Counted from the stretch's first letter, positions 1 to 5,990 are shown. The stretch: 7,990 nucleotides of DNA from Pseudomonadota bacterium (GCA_023428645.1 JAEYXD010000037.1:1-7990), one strand, 5' to 3'. The notes: generated by a model from the sequence alone, not told the origin. Translations and numbers: made by a program.

Positions 1-1
1 C

Positions 2-1429
2 CTCATCAATCCCTTCTATCCGAAGGACCCTCGCGCCAGCTATGGAAAGCACGTGCTGACGCCGACGCTCGCGCTCACGAGCATTGCCGGCGCGACGCCC
101 GGTGATTGGGAAGTGCGTTACTGGGACGAGAACTTGCTCCAGGGTCCGCCGCCGTGCGAGCCGTTGCCGCAAGTGGTGGGCATCACCGTGCATCTCACGT
201 TCGCGAAGCGAGCGTACGAGCTGGCGCGCTGGTACCGGGCTCAGGGCTCGATCGTGATTCTGGGCGGGCTGCACGTGCTGTCGTGCCCGGAGGAGGCGTC
301 GGCTCATGCGGATGCGATTGCACTCGGCGATGGCGTGCAGCTCTGGCCGCGGGTGCTCGACGATGTCGATCGCGGTTGCTTGCAGCCGCGCTACACCGCA
401 ACGTTCGCGCGCCAGTACGCGCTCGATCCGCCGCCTCGTCGCAGCGTGTTGCCGCGGGCGTCGTTTCTCACGACGACGAGCATGATCGCGACCCGAGGCT
501 GTCACAACCGCTGCGGCTTTTGTTATCTCGCGACCGATGGTTTGCACATGCCGTATCGCATGCGCGAGGTCGAGCAAGTCGTCTCGGAAATCGTTGCAGA
601 CGGGCAGGCGTACACGGTGTTCGTCGACAACAATCTCGGCTCGCGGCCGGAGTATTTGCGCCGCCTGTGCGCGGCGTTACGGCCGCTCGGAATCATCTGG
701 AGCGCGGCGGTCACGATCGATGTGACGGACGATCCCGCGCTCGTGCGTGACATGGCGCTGTCCGGGTGCACGGGCGTTTTCGTGGGTTTCGAATCGCTCA
801 ATGCCGGAAATCTGATCGACGCGAACAAGCGCACACCGGCGCCGGAGGACTATGCGCGTCGCGTCGCGCTGTTGCATCGCTTCGGCATTCAGGTGAATGG
901 CAGCTTCGTATTCGGCTTCGATCACGATCGAGCGGATGTCTTCGAGCGGACGGTCGAGTGGATCGAGACGAATCGACTCGAGTGCGCGACGTTCCACATC
1001 TTGACGCCGTATCCGGGGACTCCGCTCTTCCGGCAGCTCGATGCGGAAGGACGCCTCCTGCACCGCGATTGGGATCTGTACGACACCGCGCACGTGGTCT
1101 TCCAGCCGCGGCACATGAGCTGCGAAGAACTCGATCGCGGTTATGCGTGGTGCTATGACAGAGTGTTCTCCCACGCGTCGATCTGGAAGCGACGTCCCGC
1201 GGATCACGGCGCGGTGCTGGCGTACCTTGCGATGAGCTACTTGTACAAGCGCTTGAATCGCTTCTGGCATTTGCTGATCAAGCATCGCCTGACAGCAGCT
1301 GTGTGGCGACCGCTCATCGAGCACTCCAGGCGTCGTCATCTGCAACAGCGGCCGCGCTTGGCCGCGACGACCTTGGATGTGAGTGCGCCACCTTCGCGTG
1401 CGAGTCACTGCATCAGTCCTGGTGTTTGA
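2..1429 (+). CDS. B12-binding-domain radical SAM protein, 5' partial
   Basis: This is a cobalamin-binding-type radical SAM enzyme; such enzymes use a 4Fe-4S cluster and S-adenosylmethionine for radical chemistry, but the substrate here is unknown. The reading frame is open to the left edge, and the residues encoded before the GTG at 53 (INPFYPKDPRASYGKH) look like the normal N-terminus of this family, so the true start lies outside the window and GTG 53 is internal. The N-terminal part has the alternating strand/helix look of a B12-binding fold, with a GGLHVLSCPEE segment, but I see no canonical DxHxxG cobalamin-ligand motif. The radical SAM cluster motif CHNRCGFC (Cys codons at 500, 512 and 521) is intact, followed by the GFESLN-type strand and a C-terminal helical region rich in aromatic and basic residues (LAMSYLYKRLNRFW). 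Length, about 475 visible residues, is near full for the family. The next gene starts 90 bases on. Family assignment is firm; function is not. Confidence 0.9.
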   Translation, partial: LINPFYPKDPRASYGKHVLTPTLALTSIAGATPGDWEVRYWDENLLQGPPPCEPLPQVVGITVHLTFAKRAYELARWYRAQGSIVILGGLHVLSCPEEASAHADAIALGDGVQLWPRVLDDVDRGCLQPRYTATFARQYALDPPPRRSVLPRASFLTTTSMIATRGCHNRCGFCYLATDGLHMPYRMREVEQVVSEIVADGQAYTVFVDNNLGSRPEYLRRLCAALRPLGIIWSAAVTIDVTDDPALVRDMALSGCTGVFVGFESLNAGNLIDANKRTPAPEDYARRVALLHRFGIQVNGSFVFGFDHDRADVFERTVEWIETNRLECATFHILTPYPGTPLFRQLDAEGRLLHRDWDLYDTAHVVFQPRHMSCEELDRGYAWCYDRVFSHASIWKRRPADHGAVLAYLAMSYLYKRLNRFWHLLIKHRLTAAVWRPLIEHSRRRHLQQRPRLAATTLDVSAPPSRASHCISPGV

Positions 1430-1506
1430 GGGATCGGCTGCAGGACGCGCGACGCGCGGAGGGATCTGGAGTTGGCCGGGGCGCGTTCCCTCAGCAACGC
1501 ACAGCC

Positions 1507-1512
1507 AGGAGA
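1507..1512 (+). promoter_or_regulatory. Ribosome binding site of the small exported protein
   Basis: AGGAGA lies 7 bases before the ATG at 1520. This near-consensus Shine-Dalgarno fixes that ATG as the start, in preference to an in-frame TTG at 1472. Confidence 0.65.
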
Positions 1513-1519
1513 ATGCGCC

Positions 1520-1924
1520 ATGACGCACCGCCGAATTTCCACTGCACTCACAACGCTCGTCGCCATCGCGTCGGCAACGATGGCAATGGCCCAGACCCAG
1601 CCCGCGCCTCAGCAGCAAGAGGATACGTCGCCGAAGAATGCGTCCAGCCCGCATCAACGGGAAACGACAGGAACGGGCGCCCAGGAAGCACCTACAAGCG
1701 CGGATACTTCGCCGTCGGCGGCTTCCACCACCCATCAGCAAGAATCGACGCACAAGGATTCGCAGAAGATGGCGCACAAGGACAAAGGAGACCGCGAACG
1801 CATGATGAACGATTGCATGAAGAAGGAGCAGGCGCGGAATTCGGCGTTGACTGCCGCCGACGCGAAGAAGTCCTGCATGGATCAGATGAAGGCACGTGGA
1901 CACGACACGATGCAGCAAAGATAA
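1520..1924 (+). CDS. Small exported protein with a conserved-looking Cys pair, function unknown
   Basis: A 134-residue protein of unknown function. The start is chosen because AGGAGA stands 7 bases upstream and because it places a clean signal peptide at the N-terminus: MTHRR, a hydrophobic stretch, then AMA before a likely cleavage at Gln25. The mature part begins with a low-complexity Gln/Ser/Thr/Pro-rich linker of about 55 residues, then a Lys/Asp-rich charged stretch, then a C-terminal segment with two cysteines, Cys99 and Cys119, inside a predicted helical region (MNDCMKKEQARNSAL and AADAKKSCMDQMK). The Cys spacing and surrounding pattern loosely recall PsiF repeats (M..C, about 20 residues, C), but key PsiF residues such as the central LKGD are absent, so this is only a hint. 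It is probably periplasmic, with a possible disulfide. It lies 90 bases after the radical SAM gene and could be co-transcribed, or have its own promoter; none is evident. Confidence 0.7.
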   Translation: MTHRRISTALTTLVAIASATMAMAQTQPAPQQQEDTSPKNASSPHQRETTGTGAQEAPTSADTSPSAASTTHQQESTHKDSQKMAHKDKGDRERMMNDCMKKEQARNSALTAADAKKSCMDQMKARGHDTMQQR

Positions 1925-1946
1925 GAAGAATGCAGCAGTGAGAGTC

Positions 1947-1975
1947 CGGCGGCGCCGCAACGAGCTGCGTCGCCG
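1947..1975 (+). terminator. Weak candidate transcription terminator hairpin
   Basis: CGGCGGCG (1947-1954) pairs with CGTCGCCG (1968-1975) with one G-U wobble around a 13-base loop, 22 bases after the stop of the small exported protein. There is no following T run, so factor-independent termination is doubtful. The placement is suggestive only. Confidence 0.25.
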
Positions 1976-2023
1976 TGGCTTCGTCAAGAGGTCGCCGAGC
2001 TGCGCCCTGGTTGACGCCCCGAC

Positions 2024-2053
2024 ATCCTGCGGTTGCTGGGACAGCCGCAGGAT
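2024..2053. terminator. Perfect-stem hairpin, possible terminator or attenuator
   Basis: ATCCTGCGG (2024-2032) is perfectly complementary to CCGCAGGAT (2045-2053). The stem extends inward by three more pairs (one G-U), leaving the 6-base loop CTGGGA. It lies 100 bases after the upstream stop codon and 300 bases before soxC. With no T tract it could be a structured RNA end, a regulatory hairpin or a protein-binding dyad. Confidence 0.35.
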
Positions 2054-2098
2054 CGGTTGATTCGGTCGAGCGGCGGGCGCTGCCTCGGCCCCGCCTTT

Positions 2099-2119
2099 CG
2101 ATCTGCATCGAGCAGATCG
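2099..2119. promoter_or_regulatory. 8-bp dyad with 5-base spacer, possible operator
   Basis: CGATCTGC (2099-2106) and GCAGATCG (2112-2119) are perfect inverted copies separated by ATCGA. The 21-base overall size suits a dimeric helix-turn-helix regulator, but no regulator gene is visible and the dyad could also be chance in GC-rich DNA. Confidence 0.25.
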
Positions 2120-2215
2120 CCCCCCGCTAGCCGCATCGATGCCCCGTCGAGCTGCGCAGCTGCTTGCGGTCGAGTGCCTTGGCGCACGAAGCCATCTGTC
2201 GAACTCGTGTGCAAC

Positions 2216-2268
2216 GATGCGAGTCCCGAATCGCATAGCGAGCGCGATGCGCTGCGGGACTTCGCATC
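2216..2268. promoter_or_regulatory. Nested and competing hairpins in the soxC leader
   Basis: GATGCGAGTCCCG (2216-2228) pairs with CGGGACTTCGCATC (2255-2268), giving 13 base pairs with a single bulged T. Inside it CGCAT (2232-2236) pairs with ATGCG (2247-2251). The words ATGCGA (2217), TCGCAT (2231), GATGCG (2246) and TCGCAT (2262) alternate in sense and antisense about 14-16 bases apart, so 2217 can pair with either 2231 or 2262. That allows mutually exclusive RNA folds, or tandem half-sites for a DNA-binding protein. It ends 84 bases before the soxC start. The pairing is seen; a regulatory role is inferred. Confidence 0.4.
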
Positions 2269-2339
2269 TCGATACGTCGTAGACTGCCGCGCGGCGTGCA
2301 CTTTGTCGGCAAATACCAATTCTTCATGCCGAGCGATCC

Positions 2340-2346
2340 GGGGAGA
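2340..2346 (+). promoter_or_regulatory. Ribosome binding site of soxC
   Basis: GGGGAGA lies six bases before the ATG at 2353. It selects that ATG over in-frame upstream starts at 2296 and 2326, and gives a proper Tat signal at the N-terminus. Confidence 0.6.
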
Positions 2347-2352
2347 TCAAAG

Positions 2353-3564
2353 ATGACCGAACGCAAATGGCTTTCGCGACGCGCGCTGCTCGCGGCGGGT
2401 TCGCTCGCGGCGACCGGCGCGCCCGCGCTCGGGGCGGAGCCGCAGGGGCGGCGTCTCGGAGAGGGCCGCCGGTTCTACGGCGAACGCTCGCCGTTCGAAA
2501 CTTCGGCGCGTTCGTTCGGCGCCTCGACACTGCCCGTGCCCACCGGCGCAAGTCGCACGCCCCTCCAGGACCTGTTCGGCATCATTACGCCGTCGGCACT
2601 GCACTTCGAGCGGCATCATTCCGGTGTGCCGGCGATCGATCCCGCTGCGCATGCGCTCGTCATTCACGGACTCGTCGAGTGGCCGCTACGGTTGTCGATG
2701 AGCGATCTACGACGTTTTCCATCCGTATCTCGCATTCATTTCATCGAGTGCGCGGGCAATGGCGGACGGGAACATCGCGGCGATCCCGGCGCGACGGCGG
2801 CGCTCAGCCATGGCTTGCTGAGCTGCAGCGAATGGAGCGGCATTCTCCTGCGCACGCTGTTGCAAGAAGTCGGCGCGCGGCCCACGGCGCGATGGATCAT
2901 CGCCGAGGGCGCGGACGCGTCCCGTCACGTGCGCAGCATTCCGATCGAGAAGGCGCTCGACGATACGATCATCGCCTATGGCCAGAACGGCGAAGCACTC
3001 CGCCCGGAGCAAGGCTATCCGCTGCGGCTCGTCGTTCCCGGCTGGGAGGGCAATGTGAGCGTGAAGTGGCTGCAGCGCCTGCAGGTCGCGGAGGAGCCGG
3101 CGATGGCCCGCGACGAGGCGGCGGTCTACACCGACTTCATGCCGAACGGCAGATCGCTGCATTTCACCTTCGAGCAGGAAGCGAATTCGGTGATCACGCG
3201 TCCCTCGGGCGGACAGCATCTCGAACGGCGTGGGTTCCATGAGATCAGCGGGCTTGCGTGGTCGGGCCGCGGTCGTATCGCGAAGGTGGAAGTCTCCACC
3301 GATCAAGGTCGAACGTGGCATGCGGCGGAGCTGCAAGGTCCTGTGTTCACGAAAGCGCTGACTCGATTTCGACTGCCGTGGCGCTGGAGCGGTGGCGAGA
3401 CGACGCTCGAATCGCGCGCCACCGATGAGACGGGCTACGTGCAGCCGACTCGCGAGGCGCTCGTTGCGAAGCGCGGCCTGACGCCAGGGCCCGACGGCTT
3501 TCTGCACTATCACGGCATCAAGCGCTGGTTCGTGAAGGCGTCCGGTGAGGTGTCGCATGTCTAA
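2353..3564 (+). CDS. soxC: SoxC-type molybdopterin sulfane/sulfite dehydrogenase
   Basis: Periplasmic molybdenum subunit of the sulfite oxidase family, SoxC type. In the Sox pathway SoxCD removes electrons from sulfane sulfur bound to the SoxY carrier; related enzymes oxidise free sulfite. The 403-residue product begins with a twin-arginine signal (SRRALL, Arg9-Arg10, then a hydrophobic stretch and likely cleavage near Ala28), as expected for a folded Mo-cofactor enzyme. The Mo-binding domain follows, with the ligand Cys133 in ECAGNGGRE, then GLLSCSEWSG, IAEGADASRH and a PGWEGNVSVKWL stretch. The C-terminal dimerisation domain has SVITRPSGGQ, SGLAWSGRGRI, STDQGRTWH and DETGYVQPTREA, all strongly SoxC-like. 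Length matches the family and no lesion is seen. The start is set by GGGGAGA upstream and the Tat motif. The 3' end overlaps soxD by 8 bases, so the two are probably translationally coupled. A free-sulfite role cannot be excluded because no other sox genes are in view. Confidence 0.88.
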   Translation: MTERKWLSRRALLAAGSLAATGAPALGAEPQGRRLGEGRRFYGERSPFETSARSFGASTLPVPTGASRTPLQDLFGIITPSALHFERHHSGVPAIDPAAHALVIHGLVEWPLRLSMSDLRRFPSVSRIHFIECAGNGGREHRGDPGATAALSHGLLSCSEWSGILLRTLLQEVGARPTARWIIAEGADASRHVRSIPIEKALDDTIIAYGQNGEALRPEQGYPLRLVVPGWEGNVSVKWLQRLQVAEEPAMARDEAAVYTDFMPNGRSLHFTFEQEANSVITRPSGGQHLERRGFHEISGLAWSGRGRIAKVEVSTDQGRTWHAAELQGPVFTKALTRFRLPWRWSGGETTLESRATDETGYVQPTREALVAKRGLTPGPDGFLHYHGIKRWFVKASGEVSHV

Positions 3565-4279
3565 GCGCGTCGTGCTCGCTGCGCTCATCGCGCTTGCTTC
3601 GCTCGCGCACGCCGACGAGCGGCTGTCCGATCGCGGCCTCGGCATCGGCGAGGCGATTGCCGAGCGCGAAGCGGCACAGCACGGCAGCTCCGTTCTGCCC
3701 TCCGGCGCGGGACTTCCAGAGGGACGCGGGCGGGCGGACGAGGGGCGCACGATCTACCTCGCGAAGTGCGCGTCATGTCACGGCGATGAGGGTGAAGGTC
3801 GCCCCGGCTATCTGCCGCTCGTCGGCGGTCAAGGATCGTTGACCTCCGGCAAGCCGCGCTTCACCGTCGGCAGCTATTGGCCGACGGCCACGACGCTCTT
3901 CGATTACCTCTGGCGTGCGATGCCTTACGAGGCGCCCGGCAGCTTGAGCGCGAACGAAGTCTATGCACTGACCGCATGGATCTTGAGCGCGAACAAGATC
4001 ACGGCGTCGCGGCAGATCATGGATCGCGCGGCGCTGTTGAAGGTAAAAATGCCAAACGCGAATGGCTTCGAGCGGCCAATTTCCCCGCGGCATCTGACGC
4101 GCGGGACGCCCGAGTCCGTCGGCGTGTCCTCGGAGAGGCTGCGTGAGGCGACCGCGCTGCTCGAGCGGTTCGTGGGGAACAGAAGACCGCGGGCGCGGTG
4201 GCCGCGGTCGCGCGGCGAGGCACGCTCGTGTATCTGCAATCGGTCGGCGTGCAGGATCTCGCGACGAAGGCACCGATGA
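3557..4279 (+). CDS. soxD: SoxD-type monohaem cytochrome c, 3' end running into the serine hydrolase
   Basis: Cytochrome c partner of SoxC, carrying electrons from the Mo centre in the periplasm. The ATG at 3557 overlaps the soxC stop and gives a Sec signal peptide with cleavage after AHA (about residue 19). A single haem motif CASCH (Cys71, Cys74, His75) and a likely axial Met122 in RAMPYEAP are present, with the SoxD-typical GSYWPTATTLFDYLWRAMPY block and the C-terminal KVKMPNANGF. Two-haem SoxD proteins such as that of Paracoccus are longer; this one has one haem. SoxD homology ends near residue 171 (about 4069). No stop follows: the frame continues with TRGTPESVGVSSERL, the N-terminus of a beta-lactamase-family protein, then shifts out of frame near 4177 and ends in an Arg-rich tail at 4279. 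The cytochrome core is probably functional; the last 65-70 residues are not native SoxD. Confidence 0.82.
   Translation: MSKRVVLAALIALASLAHADERLSDRGLGIGEAIAEREAAQHGSSVLPSGAGLPEGRGRADEGRTIYLAKCASCHGDEGEGRPGYLPLVGGQGSLTSGKPRFTVGSYWPTATTLFDYLWRAMPYEAPGSLSANEVYALTAWILSANKITASRQIMDRAALLKVKMPNANGFERPISPRHLTRGTPESVGVSSERLREATALLERFVGNRRPRARWPRSRGEARSCICNRSACRISRRRHR
4070..4200 (+). other. soxD / serine hydrolase junction with frameshift
   Basis: SoxD homology stops at about 4069. Hydrolase homology (TRGTPESVG) begins at about 4097 in the same frame. At the G run 4174-4177 the frame changes: with one more G the hydrolase would read FVGEQKTAGAVAAVARRG without interruption. Neither gene has its own end or beginning here, since there is no SoxD stop, no hydrolase start codon and no signal peptide. 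This suggests a deletion joined the two genes and a later 1-base loss (or a sequencing error) broke the fusion. Confidence 0.6.
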
Positions 4280-5247
4280 CGGAGCGCTCCATGTTCCGCA
4301 TCTATTCCATGACACGTGCCGTGGCGTCGGTCGCGGTCATGATGCTGCACGAAGAGGGCCGCTTCGAGCTGGACGATCCGATCGCCAGATTCATTCCGGA
4401 ATTTTCACAGTCGAAGGTCGCGCTCTCCGACGGCGCGACGCGGGCGCCGACGCGCGGCATCACGGTTCGCGATTTGTTGGTGCATACCTCCGGTCTCAGT
4501 CCACGCACGGCCGAGCTCTATCGGCGCGAGAAGGTGCGCGCTCGCGAGCTGACGATGGATCAATTCATCGCGAACCTGGTCCGTGTGCCGTTGATGGAGG
4601 ACCCCGGTACGCGCTTTCGTTATAGCGAGGGCACGAGCGTGCTCGGGCGCTTGGTGGAGGTGTGGTCGGGAAAGCCGTTCGAGATCTTCGTCGAAGAGCG
4701 CATCTTTCAACCGCTGCGGATGGTCGATACACGCTTCTGGGCGGAGACGCCCGAGCAGCGTGCGCGGCTCACGACGGTGTACACGCCGGCCGCGAACGGT
4801 GGGCTCGCGCCGATCGAGCTCGAGACCGTGTCGTTCACGCAGCGCCCGACGTTGATCGAAGGCGCGGTCGGGCTGCTCTCGACCGTTCCCGACTATGTTC
4901 GCTTCAGTCAAATGCTGCTGAACAGGGGCGAGCTCGACGGCGTACGCCTGCTCGGGGAGGACACCGTCGAGTCGATGACGCGCAACGGCTTGTCGGACGC
5001 CGTGCAGCAGACCCGAGGGGGCGTGATGGGCTGGGGTCTCGGCAACGTCAACGTGCGGCTGCAGCCCGACGCGTCAGGGAAGGCGAGCGTTGGTGAGTAC
5101 GGCTGGGATGGCACGGCCGGAACGATCTTCTGGGTCGACCCGCGCAGGCAAACCGTGATCGTTCTCATGACGCAGAATTCACCGGCCGATCCGGATCAAT
5201 TGCGCGCCCGCTTCAAGGCGATCGTCGAGCAGGCATTCGAGGACTGA
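4198..5247 (+). CDS. Serine hydrolase of the beta-lactamase/class C family, N-terminus frameshifted
   Basis: A member of the serine beta-lactamase-like family (penicillin-binding protein/esterase type, Pfam PF00144). The first part of the domain (TPESVGVSSERL) lies upstream in the soxD frame, so the open frame from GTG 4198 lacks about 35 residues and any signal peptide. Visible landmarks, numbered from 4198, are the nucleophile region IYSMTRAVAS with Ser37, the DLLVHTSGL motif (residues 92-100), Tyr142-Ser143 in RYSEGTSVLGRLVE, and GWDGTAGTIFWVDP near the C-terminus. The catalytic motif reads S-M-T-R, with Arg40 where Lys of SxxK is expected, which should impair catalysis. ATG 4276 overlaps the frameshifted soxD stop as ATGA and has GAAGG 5 bases upstream, so reinitiation there is possible. 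No native substrate can be given. It is probably a decaying gene whose body is still open. It converges with the hupE fragment, overlapping its last 35 bases. Confidence 0.75.
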   Translation: MAAVARRGTLVYLQSVGVQDLATKAPMTERSMFRIYSMTRAVASVAVMMLHEEGRFELDDPIARFIPEFSQSKVALSDGATRAPTRGITVRDLLVHTSGLSPRTAELYRREKVRARELTMDQFIANLVRVPLMEDPGTRFRYSEGTSVLGRLVEVWSGKPFEIFVEERIFQPLRMVDTRFWAETPEQRARLTTVYTPAANGGLAPIELETVSFTQRPTLIEGAVGLLSTVPDYVRFSQMLLNRGELDGVRLLGEDTVESMTRNGLSDAVQQTRGGVMGWGLGNVNVRLQPDASGKASVGEYGWDGTAGTIFWVDPRRQTVIVLMTQNSPADPDQLRARFKAIVEQAFED

Positions 5248-5387
5248 GCACCGCGATGAGCATGAAGCCTAGCGCCTGCAACAGTGCGGTGCTGGCGAGA
5301 ACGCCCGCCACATACGTCGGTGCCGTCACGGTGTCGGACAGAGCCGCGCCGTGCGCTTGCCCGTGGAACCAACCAAACACGCCACTG
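5213..5387 (-). pseudogene. 3' fragment of a HupE/UreJ nickel transporter gene
   Basis: Read on the minus strand, this stretch encodes a clear C-terminal piece of the HupE/UreJ family, membrane proteins linked to nickel supply for urease and hydrogenase. It contains the conserved FGWFHGQAHG motif and a final hydrophobic helix (TYVAGVLASTALLQALGFML). Only about 57 codons remain of a family usually near 190-200 residues. The N-terminal two thirds, including the HPxxGxDH-type motif region, are absent. Similarity begins on the base next to the ureA start codon (5388), marking a rearrangement breakpoint, and the stop overlaps the 3' end of the serine hydrolase gene. A nickel transporter beside urease genes makes sense, but here it is antisense to ureA. 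A start codon further upstream on the minus strand would lie in DNA antisense to ureA, so no functional product is expected. Confidence 0.72.
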
Positions 5388-5687
5388 ATGGAATTGAGTC
5401 CGCGAGAGAAAGACAAGTTGCTGTTGTTCACGGCCGCGCTGCTCGCCGAGCGTCGCAAGGCGCGCGGCGTCAAGCTCAACTACCCCGAAGCGGTCGCGCT
5501 CATTTCGGCCGCCATCCTGGAAGGTGCGCGGGCGGCAAGACGGTGGGAGCTCATGAGCTACGGCGCACGCTGCTGACGCGAGACGACGTCATGGAAGGCA
5601 TTCCGGAGCTCATTCCGGAAGTGCAGATCGAAGCGACCTTCCCCGGACGGCACGAAGCTCGTGACCGTGCATCAGCGCATTCCCTGA
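5388..5687 (+). pseudogene. ureA: Urease gamma subunit UreA, frameshifted
   Basis: The product begins MELSPREKDKLLLF and continues LLAERRKARGVKLNYPEAVALIS, the unmistakable N-terminus of urease gamma subunits (about 100 residues, structural part of the UreABC apoenzyme). Several small lesions then break the frame. Between 5532 and 5547 a loss of 1 base and of 2 bases turns the expected DGKTVA into ARAARRW-like residues. Near 5559 a G is missing from an expected GGG, giving a stop at 5574-5576. The next frame then carries LLTRDDVMEGIPELIPEVQ. An extra G near 5645 shifts the frame back for the normal C-terminus, ending at the TGA 5685-5687. No Shine-Dalgarno precedes the start, because upstream DNA is the hupE fragment. 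ureB begins 9 bases later. Identity is certain; function is almost certainly lost unless the indels are sequencing errors. Confidence 0.85.
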
Positions 5688-5696
5688 GCGCTCATC

Positions 5697-5990
5697 ATGA
5701 TTCCAGGGCAAGTCTTCACCGCAGACGTTGAGATCGAGTTGACCGCCGGGCGCGCGACCGTGACGGTTCGCGTGGCGAACGTCGGCGATCGGCCCATTCA
5801 GGTCGGCTCGCATTATCACTTCGCCGAAACGAACGGCGCGCTGCGTTTCGACCGGGCGGCCCCGCGCGGCTTCCGCCTGAACATTCCGGCGGGCACGGCC
5901 GTGCGGTCAGGAGCGCGACGTGGAGTTGGTCGCCTACGCGGGTGATCGCTGGTGTATGGCTTCAACGCCGACGTGATGGGCAAGCTATGA
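5697..5990 (+). pseudogene. ureB: Urease beta subunit UreB, frameshifted
   Basis: The first 70 codons are a typical urease beta subunit: MIPGQVFTADVEIEL, then GDRPIQVGSHYHFAETN and FRLNIPAGTAVR. At about 5904-5908 roughly 11 bases expected to encode FEPGQ-like residues are absent. The original frame runs on to a TGA at 5943-5945 with an Arg/Gly-rich tail. The normal continuation ERDVELVAYAGDRW is found in another frame. Near 5950 one G is missing from an expected GGG, after which YGFNADVMGKL completes the normal C-terminus at TGA 5988-5990. The stop overlaps the ureC start as ATGA, the ancestral operon arrangement. The gene order ureA-ureB-ureC is standard for proteobacteria. The frameshifts make an intact subunit impossible as read. 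Confidence 0.85.

Larger units (their letters stand above)
1925..2352. other. Gene-free, inverted-repeat-rich intergenic region upstream of soxC
   Basis: About 430 bases with no coding frame I can support: conceptual translations in all frames are Arg/Ser-rich and resemble no family. It carries at least five dyads: an 8-9 bp imperfect hairpin at 1947-1975, a stem at 2024-2053, an 8-bp dyad at 2099-2119, a 12-base palindrome AGCTGCGCAGCT at 2150-2161 and a nested hairpin at 2216-2268. None is followed by a clear T tract. No convincing sigma-70 or sigma-54 promoter was found by eye. It probably holds the end of the upstream transcript and the promoter/leader of soxC. Confidence 0.55.

Noticed and set aside
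53..55. GTG 53 as the start of the radical SAM gene
   Set aside because: The frame is open to the window edge and the preceding residues match the usual N-terminus of the family, so this GTG is an internal Val.
1440..1460. Tandem GACGCGC words after the radical SAM gene
   Set aside because: Only two copies of 7 bases in GC-rich DNA; no array or CRISPR-like spacing.
677..2236. 519-codon minus-strand open frame antisense to the radical SAM gene and small protein
   Set aside because: The translation is Arg/Leu-rich with no recognisable domain and lies opposite a clear radical SAM protein. It is a typical GC-rich shadow.
2296..2352. Upstream in-frame starts (2296, 2326) for soxC
   Set aside because: They would bury the Tat signal behind extra residues. 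The ATG at 2353 has a good ribosome binding site and a proper signal peptide.
2707..3750. 347-codon minus-strand open frame antisense to soxC/soxD
   Set aside because: Low-complexity, Arg-rich translation opposite conserved SoxC motifs. A shadow of the real gene.
5256..5387. ATG 5256 as a longer N-terminus of ureA
   Set aside because: Urease gamma subunits begin at MELSPREKDK (5388). The 44 extra codons are antisense to the HupE/UreJ remnant.
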